Below are positions 32,458 through 40,895 of a DNA stretch of 42,322 nucleotides, in pieces (position 1 is the stretch's first letter; the number at the start of each line of letters is the position of its first letter). A program made the translations under genes and the position numbers. The notes under the pieces were generated by a model. That model saw only the letters and a list, made by a program, of their open reading frames with translations. It made no database searches and was not told where the DNA came from. The stretch comes from an uncultured Ruminococcus sp. (lineage in GTDB: Bacteria > Bacillota > Clostridia > Oscillospirales > Acutalibacteraceae), in the NCBI GenBank assembly GCA_902785355.1, contig CACZYF010000023.1, positions 27,274-69,595 of the forward strand, read 5' to 3'.

Positions 32458-33738
32458 ATGATCAAAATACTGAATTACAACGAGCTGTCCTACGATGAGA
32501 TCTTCGCTCGCTTTGAGCCGACCTCGTCGGTCGAGGGCATCGTTACCGATATTATCAAGACCGTCAGAGAGCAGGGCGACAAGGCGCTCTTTGACTATAC
32601 CGCCCGCTTCGACAAGGCGCAGCTTGATTCTCTCCTTGTGACCAAGGAGGAGATCGCGGAAGCCCGATCGCTGGTCGAGCCGCGCTTCATCGACATCCTG
32701 GAGCGTGCGGCGAAAAACATTCGCAGGTTCCATGAGGCGCAGGTGCGCCGCAGCTTCATCATCAATGATGAGGACGGTATCGTCATCGGACAGAAGGTTA
32801 TCCCCGTCGATCGCGCGGGTCTGTATGTGCCCGGCGGTACGGCGGCTTATCCCAGCACCGTGCTGATGGACGCGATCCCCGCCAAGATCGCCGGTGTGCG
32901 CGAGGTGGTCATGGTGACCCCTCCCTCCGCTGACGGTAAGGTGAATCCCGCGATCCTCGCGGCGGCGTCCGTCGCGGGCGTAGACAAGATCTTCAAGGTC
33001 GGCGGCGCTCAGGCGATCGCCGCGCTCGCCTACGGTACAGAATCCGTGCCGAAGGTGGATAAGATCGTCGGCCCCGGCAACGCCTTCGTCGCCGAGGCAA
33101 AGAAGCAGGTGTTCGGCGTGGTTTCCATCGACATGATCGCGGGCCCCTCCGAGATCCTGGTCGTTGCGGACGGCAAGAGCAATCCGCGCTATGTCGCCGC
33201 CGATCTGCTCAGCCAGGCGGAGCATGATAAGCTCGCCTCCGCGGTACTGGTCACCGATTCTATGGAACTCGCCGAGGCGGTATCTGCTGAGCTCGAGCGC
33301 CAGATCCCGCTGCTCGACCGCGCCGAGATCGCGCGCGCTTCCATCGACAATAACGGCAAGATCATCGTCGCCGATAACCTGAACGTCGTCATCGATATCG
33401 CCAACGAGATCGCTCCCGAGCACCTTGAGCTGTGCGTGGACAATCCCTTTGACTGGCTCGATAAGATCCGTCACGCGGGTTCGATCTTCATGGGTCGGAG
33501 CTGTCCCGAGGCGCTGGGCGACTACTTCGCGGGTCCGAACCACACCCTGCCGACCTCCGGCACGGCGAAGTTTTCGAGCCCCCTGTCTGTGGATGATTTC
33601 GTTAAAAAGACCCAGTACACCTATTACACCGCCGACGCGCTGAAGAAGGTCGCCGAGGACGTGGCGTATTTCGCACGTCAGGAGGGCTTGACCGGTCACG
33701 CGAAGTCTGCGGTCATCCGTCTGGAGGATGAGGCATGA
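32458..33738 (+). CDS. hisD: Histidinol dehydrogenase
   Basis: A 426-residue zinc enzyme for the last two steps, histidinol to histidine with two NAD. Family segments are VPGGTAAYPSTVLM, VGGAQAIAALAYGT, DKIVGPGNAFVAEAKKQVFG, DMIAGPSEI and, at the metal site, SQAEHD; GPNHTLPTSGTAKFSSPLSVDDF closes the active site. TTGGAGGG lies before ATG 32458. The stop overlaps the hisC start by four bases. Confidence 0.97.
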   Translation: MIKILNYNELSYDEIFARFEPTSSVEGIVTDIIKTVREQGDKALFDYTARFDKAQLDSLLVTKEEIAEARSLVEPRFIDILERAAKNIRRFHEAQVRRSFIINDEDGIVIGQKVIPVDRAGLYVPGGTAAYPSTVLMDAIPAKIAGVREVVMVTPPSADGKVNPAILAAASVAGVDKIFKVGGAQAIAALAYGTESVPKVDKIVGPGNAFVAEAKKQVFGVVSIDMIAGPSEILVVADGKSNPRYVAADLLSQAEHDKLASAVLVTDSMELAEAVSAELERQIPLLDRAEIARASIDNNGKIIVADNLNVVIDIANEIAPEHLELCVDNPFDWLDKIRHAGSIFMGRSCPEALGDYFAGPNHTLPTSGTAKFSSPLSVDDFVKKTQYTYYTADALKKVAEDVAYFARQEGLTGHAKSAVIRLEDEA

Positions 33739-34799
33739 GCCGCTTTTTCAGTCAGAAATACAGTAACTTAGAGGCGTACACCCCCGGCGAGCAGCCGAAG
33801 GACATGCAGTACGTCAAGCTCAATACCAACGAGAGCCCCTTCCCGCCGTCCGAAAAGGCGATGGCGTATGCCGCACAAGCGGCAGAAAGGCTGCAGCTCT
33901 ACTGTGACCCCGAGTGTACGAAGCTCGTCGGAGAATTCAGCAAGCTCTACGGCATCGGTACCGATCAGGTGATCTTCACCAACGGCTCGGACGATGTGCT
34001 GAACTTCTGCTTCATGGCGTTCTGTGATGAACAGCATCCCGCCGCCTTCCCCGACATCACCTACGGCTTCTATCCCGTATTCGCGGAGCTGAATCACATC
34101 CCGTATTCCGAAATTCCTCTGAGAGAGGATTTTACCATTAATACCGCCGATTACTGCGGCATCGGAAGAACGATCTTCATCGCGAATCCGAACGCGCCGA
34201 CCGGTATCGCGCTGACGCTCGATGAGATCGAGCGGATCCTACGGTCGAATCCCGATAACGTCGTCGTCATCGACGAGGCGTATGTCGATTTCGGCGCACA
34301 GAGCGCGGTCGGTCTGATCGAAAAGTATGAGAATCTGATCGTGACCCAGACCTTCTCGAAGTCGCGCTCGCTGGCGGGCGGACGACTCGGTATGGCGATC
34401 GGCAATTCTTCGCTGATCCGTGATCTGAACACCATCAAGTATTCCACGAATCCCTATAATATCAACAGCATGACCCAGGCGGCGGGCATCGGCACCCTGC
34501 TCGATGACGCTTACTGCCGCCGCAACTGTGAAACAATCGCCGAAAACCGCGCTTATCTGACCGACCGGCTCGAAAAGCTCGGCTTTGTCCACACCCCCTC
34601 GGTTAGCAATTTCGTTTTCGCAAAGCATACGGATTTAGACGGCGAGAAGCTCTATCTGGAACTGAAAAAACGCGGCGTGCTGATCCGCCACTTTACCAAA
34701 GCGCGCATACGCGACTACAACCGCATCACCGTAGGCACGCGCGAGCAGCTCGATATCCTGCTCGATAAGATCAAGAAAATAATGGAGGAGAACGCATGA
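33735..34799 (+). CDS. hisC: Histidinol-phosphate aminotransferase
   Basis: A 354-residue PLP enzyme that transfers an amino group from glutamate to imidazole acetol phosphate. It has LNTNESPFPPS, NGSDDVLNF, NPNAPTGI, VVIDEAYVDF and the PLP Lys209 in TFSKSRSLAG. The ATG overlaps the hisD stop (ATGA), and its own stop overlaps hisB in the same way, so the three are translationally coupled. Confidence 0.96.
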   Translation: MSRFFSQKYSNLEAYTPGEQPKDMQYVKLNTNESPFPPSEKAMAYAAQAAERLQLYCDPECTKLVGEFSKLYGIGTDQVIFTNGSDDVLNFCFMAFCDEQHPAAFPDITYGFYPVFAELNHIPYSEIPLREDFTINTADYCGIGRTIFIANPNAPTGIALTLDEIERILRSNPDNVVVIDEAYVDFGAQSAVGLIEKYENLIVTQTFSKSRSLAGGRLGMAIGNSSLIRDLNTIKYSTNPYNINSMTQAAGIGTLLDDAYCRRNCETIAENRAYLTDRLEKLGFVHTPSVSNFVFAKHTDLDGEKLYLELKKRGVLIRHFTKARIRDYNRITVGTREQLDILLDKIKKIMEENA

Positions 34800-35383
34800 G
34801 AACCGCCGAGATCATCAGAACAACCAAAGAGACCGATATTCGCCTGAGCCTGAACCTCGACGGCACCGGCAAGAGCGAGATCAAAAGCGGCGTAGGCTTC
34901 CTCGACCACATGCTGACCCTGTTCGCTAAGCACGGTCGGTTCGATCTGACCCTGACCTGTAACGGCGACACCTACGTCGACGACCACCACAGCGTGGAGG
35001 ATATCGGTATCGCGCTGGGTCAGGCGTTCGAGCAGGCGCTTTCTGACAAGCGCGGCATCATCCGCTACGGCAGCTTCATCCTCCCGATGGATGAGACGCT
35101 GATCCTCGCCGCTGTCGATATCTCCGGCAGAGCCTATCTGAACTATGACCTGCATATCCCGACCGAGAAGGTCGGCACCTTTGACACCGAGCTTACGGAG
35201 GAATTCTTCCTCGGCTTCACCCGCAACGCAAACCTGACCCTGCACCTAAAGCAGCTCGAGGGCAGGAACAGCCATCATATCATCGAAGGCACCTTCAAGT
35301 GTGTCGCCCGCGCGATGAAGCAGGCGGTCGCGATCGACGAAGCTTTCAAGGACGAGATCCCCTCTACCAAGGGGGTGCTGTGA
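34796..35383 (+). CDS. hisB: Imidazoleglycerol-phosphate dehydratase
   Basis: A 195-residue manganese enzyme, the monofunctional form without the phosphatase domain of E. coli HisB. Metal-binding repeats are GVGFLDHMLTLFAKHG, DDHHSVEDIGIALGQA and, in the second half, HHIIEGTFKCVARA. The phosphatase role is supplied by the PHP protein at the operon end. It starts in overlap with hisC and its TGA overlaps the hisH start. Confidence 0.97.
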   Translation: MRTAEIIRTTKETDIRLSLNLDGTGKSEIKSGVGFLDHMLTLFAKHGRFDLTLTCNGDTYVDDHHSVEDIGIALGQAFEQALSDKRGIIRYGSFILPMDETLILAAVDISGRAYLNYDLHIPTEKVGTFDTELTEEFFLGFTRNANLTLHLKQLEGRNSHHIIEGTFKCVARAMKQAVAIDEAFKDEIPSTKGVL

Positions 35384-35988
35384 TGATCGCCATTATCGAC
35401 TACGGCGTCGGCAATCTCTTCTCGCTGCAGAGCTCCTTCGGAGCGATCGGAGAAGAGGCTGTTGTAACGGCTGATGAAAAGGTGATCTCAGCCGCTGACC
35501 GACTGATCCTGCCGGGCGTAGGCGCCTTTGAGGACGCGGCGACTAAGCTGCGTGACACCGGAATGGCGGACGTCGTGAAGCGTGAAGCCGCTTCGGGCAA
35601 GCCGATCATGGGTATTTGTCTGGGTATGCAGCTGCTGCTAGACAAGAGCTTCGAGTACGGCGAGCATGAGGGACTCGGGTTGATCAGGGGCAACGTCCGT
35701 CCGATCGCCGACGTGATCGACAGCGGGCTGAAGATCCCGCACATCGGCTGGAACCGCCTGATCGTGAAGAAGCCGAGCCCGCTCTTCAAGTATCTGAAGG
35801 ACGGCGACTGCGTGTACTTCGTCCACTCCTACTATGCCGCCGACTGCGATGACGCGACGTCCGTCGCGGAGTACAGCGCCGAGCTGACCGCCTCGATCGA
35901 GCGCGGCAACGTCTACGGCTGCCAGTTCCACCCCGAAAAGAGCGGCGACGTAGGCCTGAAGATACTCAAGGCGTTCTGTGAGATCTGA
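35383..35988 (+). CDS. hisH: Imidazole glycerol phosphate synthase, glutaminase subunit
   Basis: A 201-residue class I glutamine amidotransferase that feeds ammonia to HisF. The nucleophile is Cys79 in GICLGMQLL; His183 and Glu185 in CQFHPEKS complete the triad. The start ATG overlaps the hisB stop (TGATG); a longer open frame from 35,299 lies inside hisB and is rejected. It is separated from its partner hisF by a repeat-rich gap and hisA. Confidence 0.95.
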   Translation: MIAIIDYGVGNLFSLQSSFGAIGEEAVVTADEKVISAADRLILPGVGAFEDAATKLRDTGMADVVKREAASGKPIMGICLGMQLLLDKSFEYGEHEGLGLIRGNVRPIADVIDSGLKIPHIGWNRLIVKKPSPLFKYLKDGDCVYFVHSYYAADCDDATSVAEYSAELTASIERGNVYGCQFHPEKSGDVGLKILKAFCEI

Positions 35989-35993
35989 AATAT

Positions 35994-36188
35994 AATGAGG
36001 AATGAGGAATTAGGAGTTAGGAGTTTTGGGAAAGCCTGACGGCTTTTTGAGATAGAAATGTCTTTGGCTCTTTATAAAGGACTACAGGCGGTGTATATTT
36101 ATCAAATGTATTACAAATCGGGTGCGGGCAGCGCCCGCCATTCATTCCTAATTCCTAACTCCTAACTTCTAACGACTCCTAACTATTT
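35994..36188 (+). repeat. Heptamer arms and hairpin core between hisH and hisA (inverted copy)
   Basis: Left arm ATGAGGA/ATTAGGAG units (35,995-36,024), a short AAAGCC-TGAC-GGCTTT hairpin with T run (36,031-36,047), a unique middle, and then the core and heptamers of the 32,285 element in reverse complement (36,120-36,166), continuing as CCTAACT-type units to about 36,186. The short hairpin could weakly attenuate the operon. Confidence 0.85.
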
Positions 36189-36216
36189 TGTTTCCCTCTG
36201 AGGAGGTATATGATTT

Positions 36217-36930
36217 ATGATTCTTTTTCCTGCTATTGACATCGTGGGAGGTAAGGCGGTTCGCCTGTACAAGGGCGACTATAACCAAATGACCGTCTAC
36301 AGCGATAACCCCGCCGAGATTGCGCTGGACTTCAAGGCGTGCGGCGCACAGCACATCCATATCGTAGACCTTGAGGGTGCCCGCGACGGCGGTACACCTA
36401 ATTTAGATACTGTATTGGAAATAAAAAAACAAGCGGGCTTGTTCTGTGAGATCGGCGGCGGCATCCGCAGTATGGAGGTCGTCGACCGCTATCTGTCCGC
36501 GGGTATCGATCGCGTGATCCTCGGTACTGCCGCGATCAAGGATGAGGCGTTCCTCAAAAAGGCTGTCGAGAAGTACGGCGAGCGCATCGCCGTAGGCGCC
36601 GATATCCGCGACGGCTTCATCGCCGTGAAGGGCTGGCTGGAGCGCAGTGAGGTCACTGCCGACGAGTTCTTTGAGAAAATGCAGAATCTCGGCGTCAAGA
36701 CCATAATTTGTACCGATATCAGCAAGGACGGCGCGATGCAGGGTACGAACCTGCACCTTTACCGCACCTTATCCCGCCGTTATGACGTGGATATCACCGC
36801 GTCGGGCGGCGTGAGCTCGATGGACGACATCAAAGCGCTCGCCGAGATGGATATGTACGCCGCGATCATCGGCAAGGCGTACTATACCGGCGCGATCGAC
36901 CTGAGAGAGGCGGTGAAGGCGGTACAATGA
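36217..36930 (+). CDS. hisA: ProFAR isomerase
   Basis: A 237-residue TIM barrel that isomerises ProFAR to PRFAR. The N-terminal FPAIDIVGGKAVRLYKGD carries the first catalytic Asp, and TDISKDGAMQGTN the second. Phosphate sites are GGGIRS and ASGGVSS. GAGGAGG precedes the ATG by a normal distance. The stop overlaps the hisF start (ATGA). Confidence 0.97.
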   Translation: MILFPAIDIVGGKAVRLYKGDYNQMTVYSDNPAEIALDFKACGAQHIHIVDLEGARDGGTPNLDTVLEIKKQAGLFCEIGGGIRSMEVVDRYLSAGIDRVILGTAAIKDEAFLKKAVEKYGERIAVGADIRDGFIAVKGWLERSEVTADEFFEKMQNLGVKTIICTDISKDGAMQGTNLHLYRTLSRRYDVDITASGGVSSMDDIKALAEMDMYAAIIGKAYYTGAIDLREAVKAVQ

Positions 36931-37685
36931 TCACGAAGCGTATCATCCCCTGCCTCGACGTCAAGAACGGCAGGGTCGTCAAGGGCGTGAACTTCGAGGG
37001 TCTCAGCGACGTCGCTTCTCCCGTAGAGCTCGCGCAGTACTACAGCTCCTGCGGCGCGGACGAGCTGGTTTTCTATGATATCACCGCTTCTGCTGAGGGC
37101 AGAGCGTTGTTCACCGATATTCTGACCGAGACGGCGAAGAAGGTGTTCATCCCTCTTACCGTCGGCGGAGGCATCAACACCCTCGATGACTTCGATCGTG
37201 TGCTGAAATGCGGCGCGGACAAGGTCAGCGTGAACAGCGGCGCGATCCGCAACCCCGATCTGATCTATGAGGCGGCGAAGCGCTACGGCGACCAGTGCGT
37301 GGTCATCTCCGCCGACGTAAAGCGTCAGGACGGCATGTTTCGCGTTTACGCAAAGGGCGGACGTGAGGACACCGGCATGGAGGCGATCGGCTGGATCAGG
37401 CGCTGCGTCGATAACGGTGCGGGCGAGGTCGTGCTCAACTCCATCGATACCGACGGCGTGAAGGGCGGCTTCGACCTCGAGATGCTCGAGGCGGTCAGCA
37501 ACGCCGTGAGCGTGCCTGTGATCGCGTCGGGCGGCGCAGGTAAGATCGAGGATTTTATCACGTTATTCAAGACCCTGCCGAAGGTCGACGCGGGTCTCGC
37601 CGCTTCGATCTTCCACTTCGGTGAAGTGAAGATCGCTGACCTGAAAGCCGCGATGGCTGAGGCGGGTATCCCCACGAGGGTGTAA
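36927..37685 (+). CDS. hisF: Imidazole glycerol phosphate synthase, cyclase subunit
   Basis: A 252-residue TIM barrel that makes IGP and AICAR from PRFAR and the ammonia tunnelled from HisH. Segments are RIIPCLDVKNGRVVKGVNF, with the catalytic Asp, VGGGINTLDDF, SVNSGAIRNPDL and LNSIDTDGVKGGFD with the second Asp. AICAR links the pathway to purine synthesis. It overlaps hisA. Confidence 0.97.
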   Translation: MITKRIIPCLDVKNGRVVKGVNFEGLSDVASPVELAQYYSSCGADELVFYDITASAEGRALFTDILTETAKKVFIPLTVGGGINTLDDFDRVLKCGADKVSVNSGAIRNPDLIYEAAKRYGDQCVVISADVKRQDGMFRVYAKGGREDTGMEAIGWIRRCVDNGAGEVVLNSIDTDGVKGGFDLEMLEAVSNAVSVPVIASGGAGKIEDFITLFKTLPKVDAGLAASIFHFGEVKIADLKAAMAEAGIPTRV

Positions 37686-37705
37686 TATAGGATGGAGGAA
37701 CAACG

Positions 37706-38362
37706 ATGATCGATATAAACGAACTGAAATTTGATGAAAAAGGTCTGATCCCCGCTGTCGTGGTCGACAGTATCACGAAGCAGGTACTGACCGTTGCGTA
37801 TATGAACCGCGAGAGCCTCGCGATCTCGATGGAGAAGGGACTGACCTGCTTCTGGAGCCGTTCCCGTCAGGAGCTCTGGCTCAAGGGCGAGACCTCCGGC
37901 AACTACCAGCACATCGTCAGCATCACTGCCGACTGCGACAAGGACGCGCTGGTCGTGATGGTCGAGCCCGACGGTCCCGCATGTCATCTCGGTACCACCT
38001 CGTGCTTTACGAATCCCGTCTGGGAAAGCGACGAGCTTAAGGAATTCTCCTACGAGGGGCTGATCGAGCTGATCAAGGGTCGTAAGACCGACCCGCAGGA
38101 GGGCTCTTACACGACCTATCTCTTCGACAAGGGTCTGGATAAGATCCTCAAGAAGGTTGGCGAGGAGTGTACCGAGGTCATCATCGCCGCCAAGGCGGAG
38201 GATAAGAAGGAGACGATCTATGAGATCGCCGATCTCGCGTATCATGTCATGGTGCTGATGATCGAGCAGGGCATCTCTCTCGAGGATATCCACCGTGAGC
38301 TCGCTTCCCGCCACGTGATTGACAAGAAGGTCAAGCAGGAGAAGATGACAGGTGACAACTAA
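37706..38362 (+). CDS. hisI: Bifunctional PR-AMP cyclohydrolase / PR-ATP pyrophosphatase
   Basis: A 218-residue HisI-HisE fusion for steps two and three. The HisI half (1 to about 110) has [29 protein letters not shown] and the zinc-binding DCDKDA and CHLGTTSCF. The HisE half (about 115-218) has [31 protein letters not shown], an all-helical MazG-like fold. GGAGGAACAACG precedes the ATG, 21 bases after hisF. Confidence 0.96.
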   Translation: MIDINELKFDEKGLIPAVVVDSITKQVLTVAYMNRESLAISMEKGLTCFWSRSRQELWLKGETSGNYQHIVSITADCDKDALVVMVEPDGPACHLGTTSCFTNPVWESDELKEFSYEGLIELIKGRKTDPQEGSYTTYLFDKGLDKILKKVGEECTEVIIAAKAEDKKETIYEIADLAYHVMVLMIEQGISLEDIHRELASRHVIDKKVKQEKMTGDN

Positions 38363-39104
38363 AGATTTGCATATGCACACCTGCTACTGCGACGGCAAGA
38401 ACACGCCCGAGGAAATGGTGCAGAGTGCCATCAAAAAGGGGCTTTCTACCGTCGGTATCAGCGGTCACAGCTATACCTTCTTTGATGAAAGCTACTGCAT
38501 GCAGCGTGAGGATATTCCGCGCTATCTTGCCGAGTGCCGCTATCTGCGCGCAAAGTACTTCGATCAGATCCATGTCCTGTGCGGCGTGGAGCAGGATTAC
38601 TACAGCGATTATCCGACCGATGACTTCGACTATGTGATCGGTTCGGTGCATTACGTGAAGGCGGGGGAGGAGTATATCCCCGTTGACGAAAGTATCGCGA
38701 TACTTTATTCTGCGGCAGATAAACACTTCAACAAAGATATTTATGCGCTCTGTGAGGCATATTATAAAACCGTTTCTGACGTCGTGAACAAGACTTTCTG
38801 CGATATCATCGGGCATTTTGACCTGATCTCGAAGTTCATCGAACGTGAACCGCTCTTTGATACGAACCATCCGCGTTATGTTGCGGCGTGGCAGAGGGCT
38901 GCCGATGAACTGCTGAAAACCGGCGTTCCCTTTGAGATCAACACCGGCGCTATCTCGCGCGGCTACCGCTCCGAGCCCTATCCGAGCGGGGCGATGATCG
39001 ACTATATCAGAGAGCACGGCGGGAGATTTGTCCTGTCCTCCGACGCCCACAGCGCCGAGAATATCGGATTTCGTTTTGAAGAATACGAAGAGTTTTCCCT
39101 TTGA
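38352..39104 (+). CDS. hisK: Histidinol phosphatase, PHP family
   Basis: A 250-residue PHP-domain phosphatase that removes phosphate from histidinol phosphate, the step E. coli does with the HisB N-terminal domain. Metal ligands lie in [38 protein letters not shown] and [11 protein letters not shown], matching HisK/HisJ. The start is GTG 38352 with AGGAG upstream and it overlaps the hisI stop by 11 bases. It closes the operon, which then has all steps of the pathway. Confidence 0.9.
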   Translation: MTTKDLHMHTCYCDGKNTPEEMVQSAIKKGLSTVGISGHSYTFFDESYCMQREDIPRYLAECRYLRAKYFDQIHVLCGVEQDYYSDYPTDDFDYVIGSVHYVKAGEEYIPVDESIAILYSAADKHFNKDIYALCEAYYKTVSDVVNKTFCDIIGHFDLISKFIEREPLFDTNHPRYVAAWQRAADELLKTGVPFEINTGAISRGYRSEPYPSGAMIDYIREHGGRFVLSSDAHSAENIGFRFEEYEEFSL

Positions 39105-39132
39105 GGGGAAGGCTGAAAATACCCGAAAAACT

Positions 39133-39165
39133 AACCCGGCAGGTTGTTCTGCCGGGTCGTTTTAT
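39133..39165. terminator. Bidirectional terminator after the histidine operon
   Basis: ACCCGGCAG (39134-39142), loop GTTGTT, CTGCCGGGT (39149-39157), with T-rich runs on both strands. It serves hisK from the left and the small gene at 39,166-39,324 from the right. Confidence 0.9.
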
Positions 39166-39324
39166 TTATTCAGCGTCTTTTTTGTCGGTGTTTTTTAGAT
39201 ATTGTTTTAGAACCATATTGATATACTGTGAAAAAGAACGATCGTCCTCTTCGCTGAGTTCTTTGATTCTGTTGATAATATCATTGTCGAGAGTGATACT
39301 TACCTTGCTTTTTAAGGGCTTCAT
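39166..39324 (-). CDS. Small ribbon-helix-helix protein
   Basis: A 52-residue protein starting MKPLKSKVSITLDNDI. KVSITLDN is the N-terminal DNA-binding strand, followed by two helices (about 16-25 and 31-44, SFSQYINMVLKQYL), the ribbon-helix-helix fold of Arc/CopG/MetJ-type DNA-binding proteins. The C terminus is charged (KNTDKKDAE). GGAGG lies seven to eight bases before the ATG. It may be a small transcription regulator or an orphan antitoxin; no toxin gene is next to it. It is convergent with the histidine operon and divergent from serC. Confidence 0.85.
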   Translation of the reverse strand: MKPLKSKVSITLDNDIINRIKELSEEDDRSFSQYINMVLKQYLKNTDKKDAE

Positions 39325-39375
39325 ACTTTATCCTCCGATTTTTAAGTATATTATACGAAAATATCTATAACTTCT

Positions 39376-39402
39376 TATTTCTTAGTTCTTAGTTCTTAGT
39401 TC
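39376..39402. repeat. GTTCTTA heptamer array
   Basis: Three to four near-perfect tandem copies of a GTTCTTA unit between the small regulator and serC. It is the same kind of seven-base array as at 14,137 and 32,285, without a hairpin core. Confidence 0.6.
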
Positions 39403-39521
39403 AGCTCAAAAAACTGTCATATCTCATTACAAATTGTTTGATTTTGTCTGATTTTTTGCAAAATGTCCAAAAATAGAGACGATTCGTTGTAAAAATTCCA
39501 AACCCGATTTCTCGGTTGTTA

Positions 39522-39550
39522 TTGAATTAACAGCCCGTTTGTCATATAAT
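39522..39550 (+). promoter_or_regulatory. Promoter of serC
   Basis: TTGAAT (39522-39527) and TATAAT (39545-39550), spacer 17. The leader is about 73 bases. Confidence 0.7.
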
Positions 39551-39629
39551 TGTAACTGGTATTATTAGTTTGTAATTGGTAACGACTCCGTTATCCGCTA
39601 ATACTTATCAAATTTAGGAGGTATATATT

Positions 39630-40715
39630 ATGGCAAGAGTTTACAATTTTTCGGCAGGTCCTTCGATGCTGCCCGAAAGCGTACTGAAGACCGCAGCAGC
39701 CGAGATGCTCGACTACAAGGGCACCGGCGAGTCTGTCATGGAGATGTCCCACCGTTCCAAGGAGTACGGCGCGATCATCACCGAGGCTGAGTCTCTCTTA
39801 CGCGAAATTATGAACATCCCCGATAACTACAAGGTCCTGTTCCTGCAGGGCGGCGCTTCCACCCAGTTCGCCGCGATCCCGCTCAACTTCATGAACGGCT
39901 CCGGCAAGGCTGACTATGTCATCACCGGCCAGTGGGCGAAGAAGGCGGCTCAGGAGGCTTCCCGTTACGGCGAGGTCAATATCGTCGCTTCCTCCGCTGA
40001 CAAGACCTTCTCTTATATTCCGAAGCTCGACAAGAGCACCTTTACCCCCGACGCGGATTACTTCTATATCTGCATGAACAACACCATCTACGGTACCGTT
40101 TATCACGAGCTGCCCGAGACCGGTGATGTTCCGCTGATCGCCGATATCTCTTCCTGCTTCCTGTCCGAGCCCCTCGACGTCACCAAGTTCGGTATGCTCT
40201 ACGGCGGCGCTCAGAAGAACGTGGCTCCCGCAGGCGTGACCATCTGCATCATCCGCGAGGATCTGCTCGGCAAGGCGCGCGATATCTGCCCGACCATGCT
40301 CAACTACCAGATCCATGCCGATAACGGTTCTATGTACAATACGCCTCCCTGCTACACCATCTACATCATGAAGCTCGTCCTCGAGTGGATCAAGAACGAG
40401 GTAGGCGGTCTGGAGAAGATGAAGGAGCTCAACGAGCGTAAGGCAAAGATCCTGTATGACTTCCTCGATTCCTCCGGGCTGTTCAAGGGTACCGTTGTCC
40501 CTGAGGACCGTTCTCTGATGAACGTCCCCTTCGTTACCGGTGACGCCGACCTCGACGCGAAGTTCGTCAAGGAGGCTACCGCGGCCGGCTTCATCAACAT
40601 CAAGGGTCACCGTACCGTCGGCGGTATGCGCGCTTCTATCTACAACGCGATGCCGATCGAGGGTGTTGAGAAGCTCGTCGCCTTCATGAAGAAGTTCGAA
40701 GAAGAGAATAAATAA
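39630..40715 (+). CDS. serC: Phosphoserine aminotransferase
   Basis: A 361-residue PLP enzyme that turns 3-phosphohydroxypyruvate into phosphoserine using glutamate. It has FSAGPSMLPESVL, LFLQGGASTQFAAIPLN, ADISSCFLSEPL and the PLP Lys196 in GGAQKNVAPAG. TAGGAGG precedes the ATG. With serA downstream it supplies two of three steps of serine synthesis; serB is not in the window. Pyridoxine synthesis is a second known role of SerC in some bacteria. Confidence 0.97.
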   Translation: MARVYNFSAGPSMLPESVLKTAAAEMLDYKGTGESVMEMSHRSKEYGAIITEAESLLREIMNIPDNYKVLFLQGGASTQFAAIPLNFMNGSGKADYVITGQWAKKAAQEASRYGEVNIVASSADKTFSYIPKLDKSTFTPDADYFYICMNNTIYGTVYHELPETGDVPLIADISSCFLSEPLDVTKFGMLYGGAQKNVAPAGVTICIIREDLLGKARDICPTMLNYQIHADNGSMYNTPPCYTIYIMKLVLEWIKNEVGGLEKMKELNERKAKILYDFLDSSGLFKGTVVPEDRSLMNVPFVTGDADLDAKFVKEATAAGFINIKGHRTVGGMRASIYNAMPIEGVEKLVAFMKKFEEENK

Positions 40716-40726
40716 TCAACCGAATT

Positions 40727-40863
40727 GTAGGGCGGGGGCTTGCTCCCGCCGCTTACATTTCCTCTTTTTGCTCGTTTATCATACAGCAGACCGGTAACCT
40801 CTGCTGTGTTATTAAGTATCAATAAGGCAGAAGCGCTTCGGCGGGAGCAAGCCCCCGCCCTAC
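40727..40863. repeat. 25-base inverted repeat (two TGTAGGG elements) between serC and serA
   Basis: Bases 40,727-40,751 and 40,839-40,863 are perfect reverse complements, 87 bases apart. Each arm is itself a GGCGGG/CCCGCC hairpin, so the message can form two local hairpins or one long stem. Either could change serA expression relative to serC. Confidence 0.85.
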
Positions 40864-40895
40864 GGAAGACGCTGCTGTGAAAGGGAGATTTCCAA

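Noticed and set aside
36031-36049. True terminator splitting the histidine operon after hisH
   Set aside because: The stem is only six pairs and no new promoter is seen before hisA; partial attenuation is the most I would claim.
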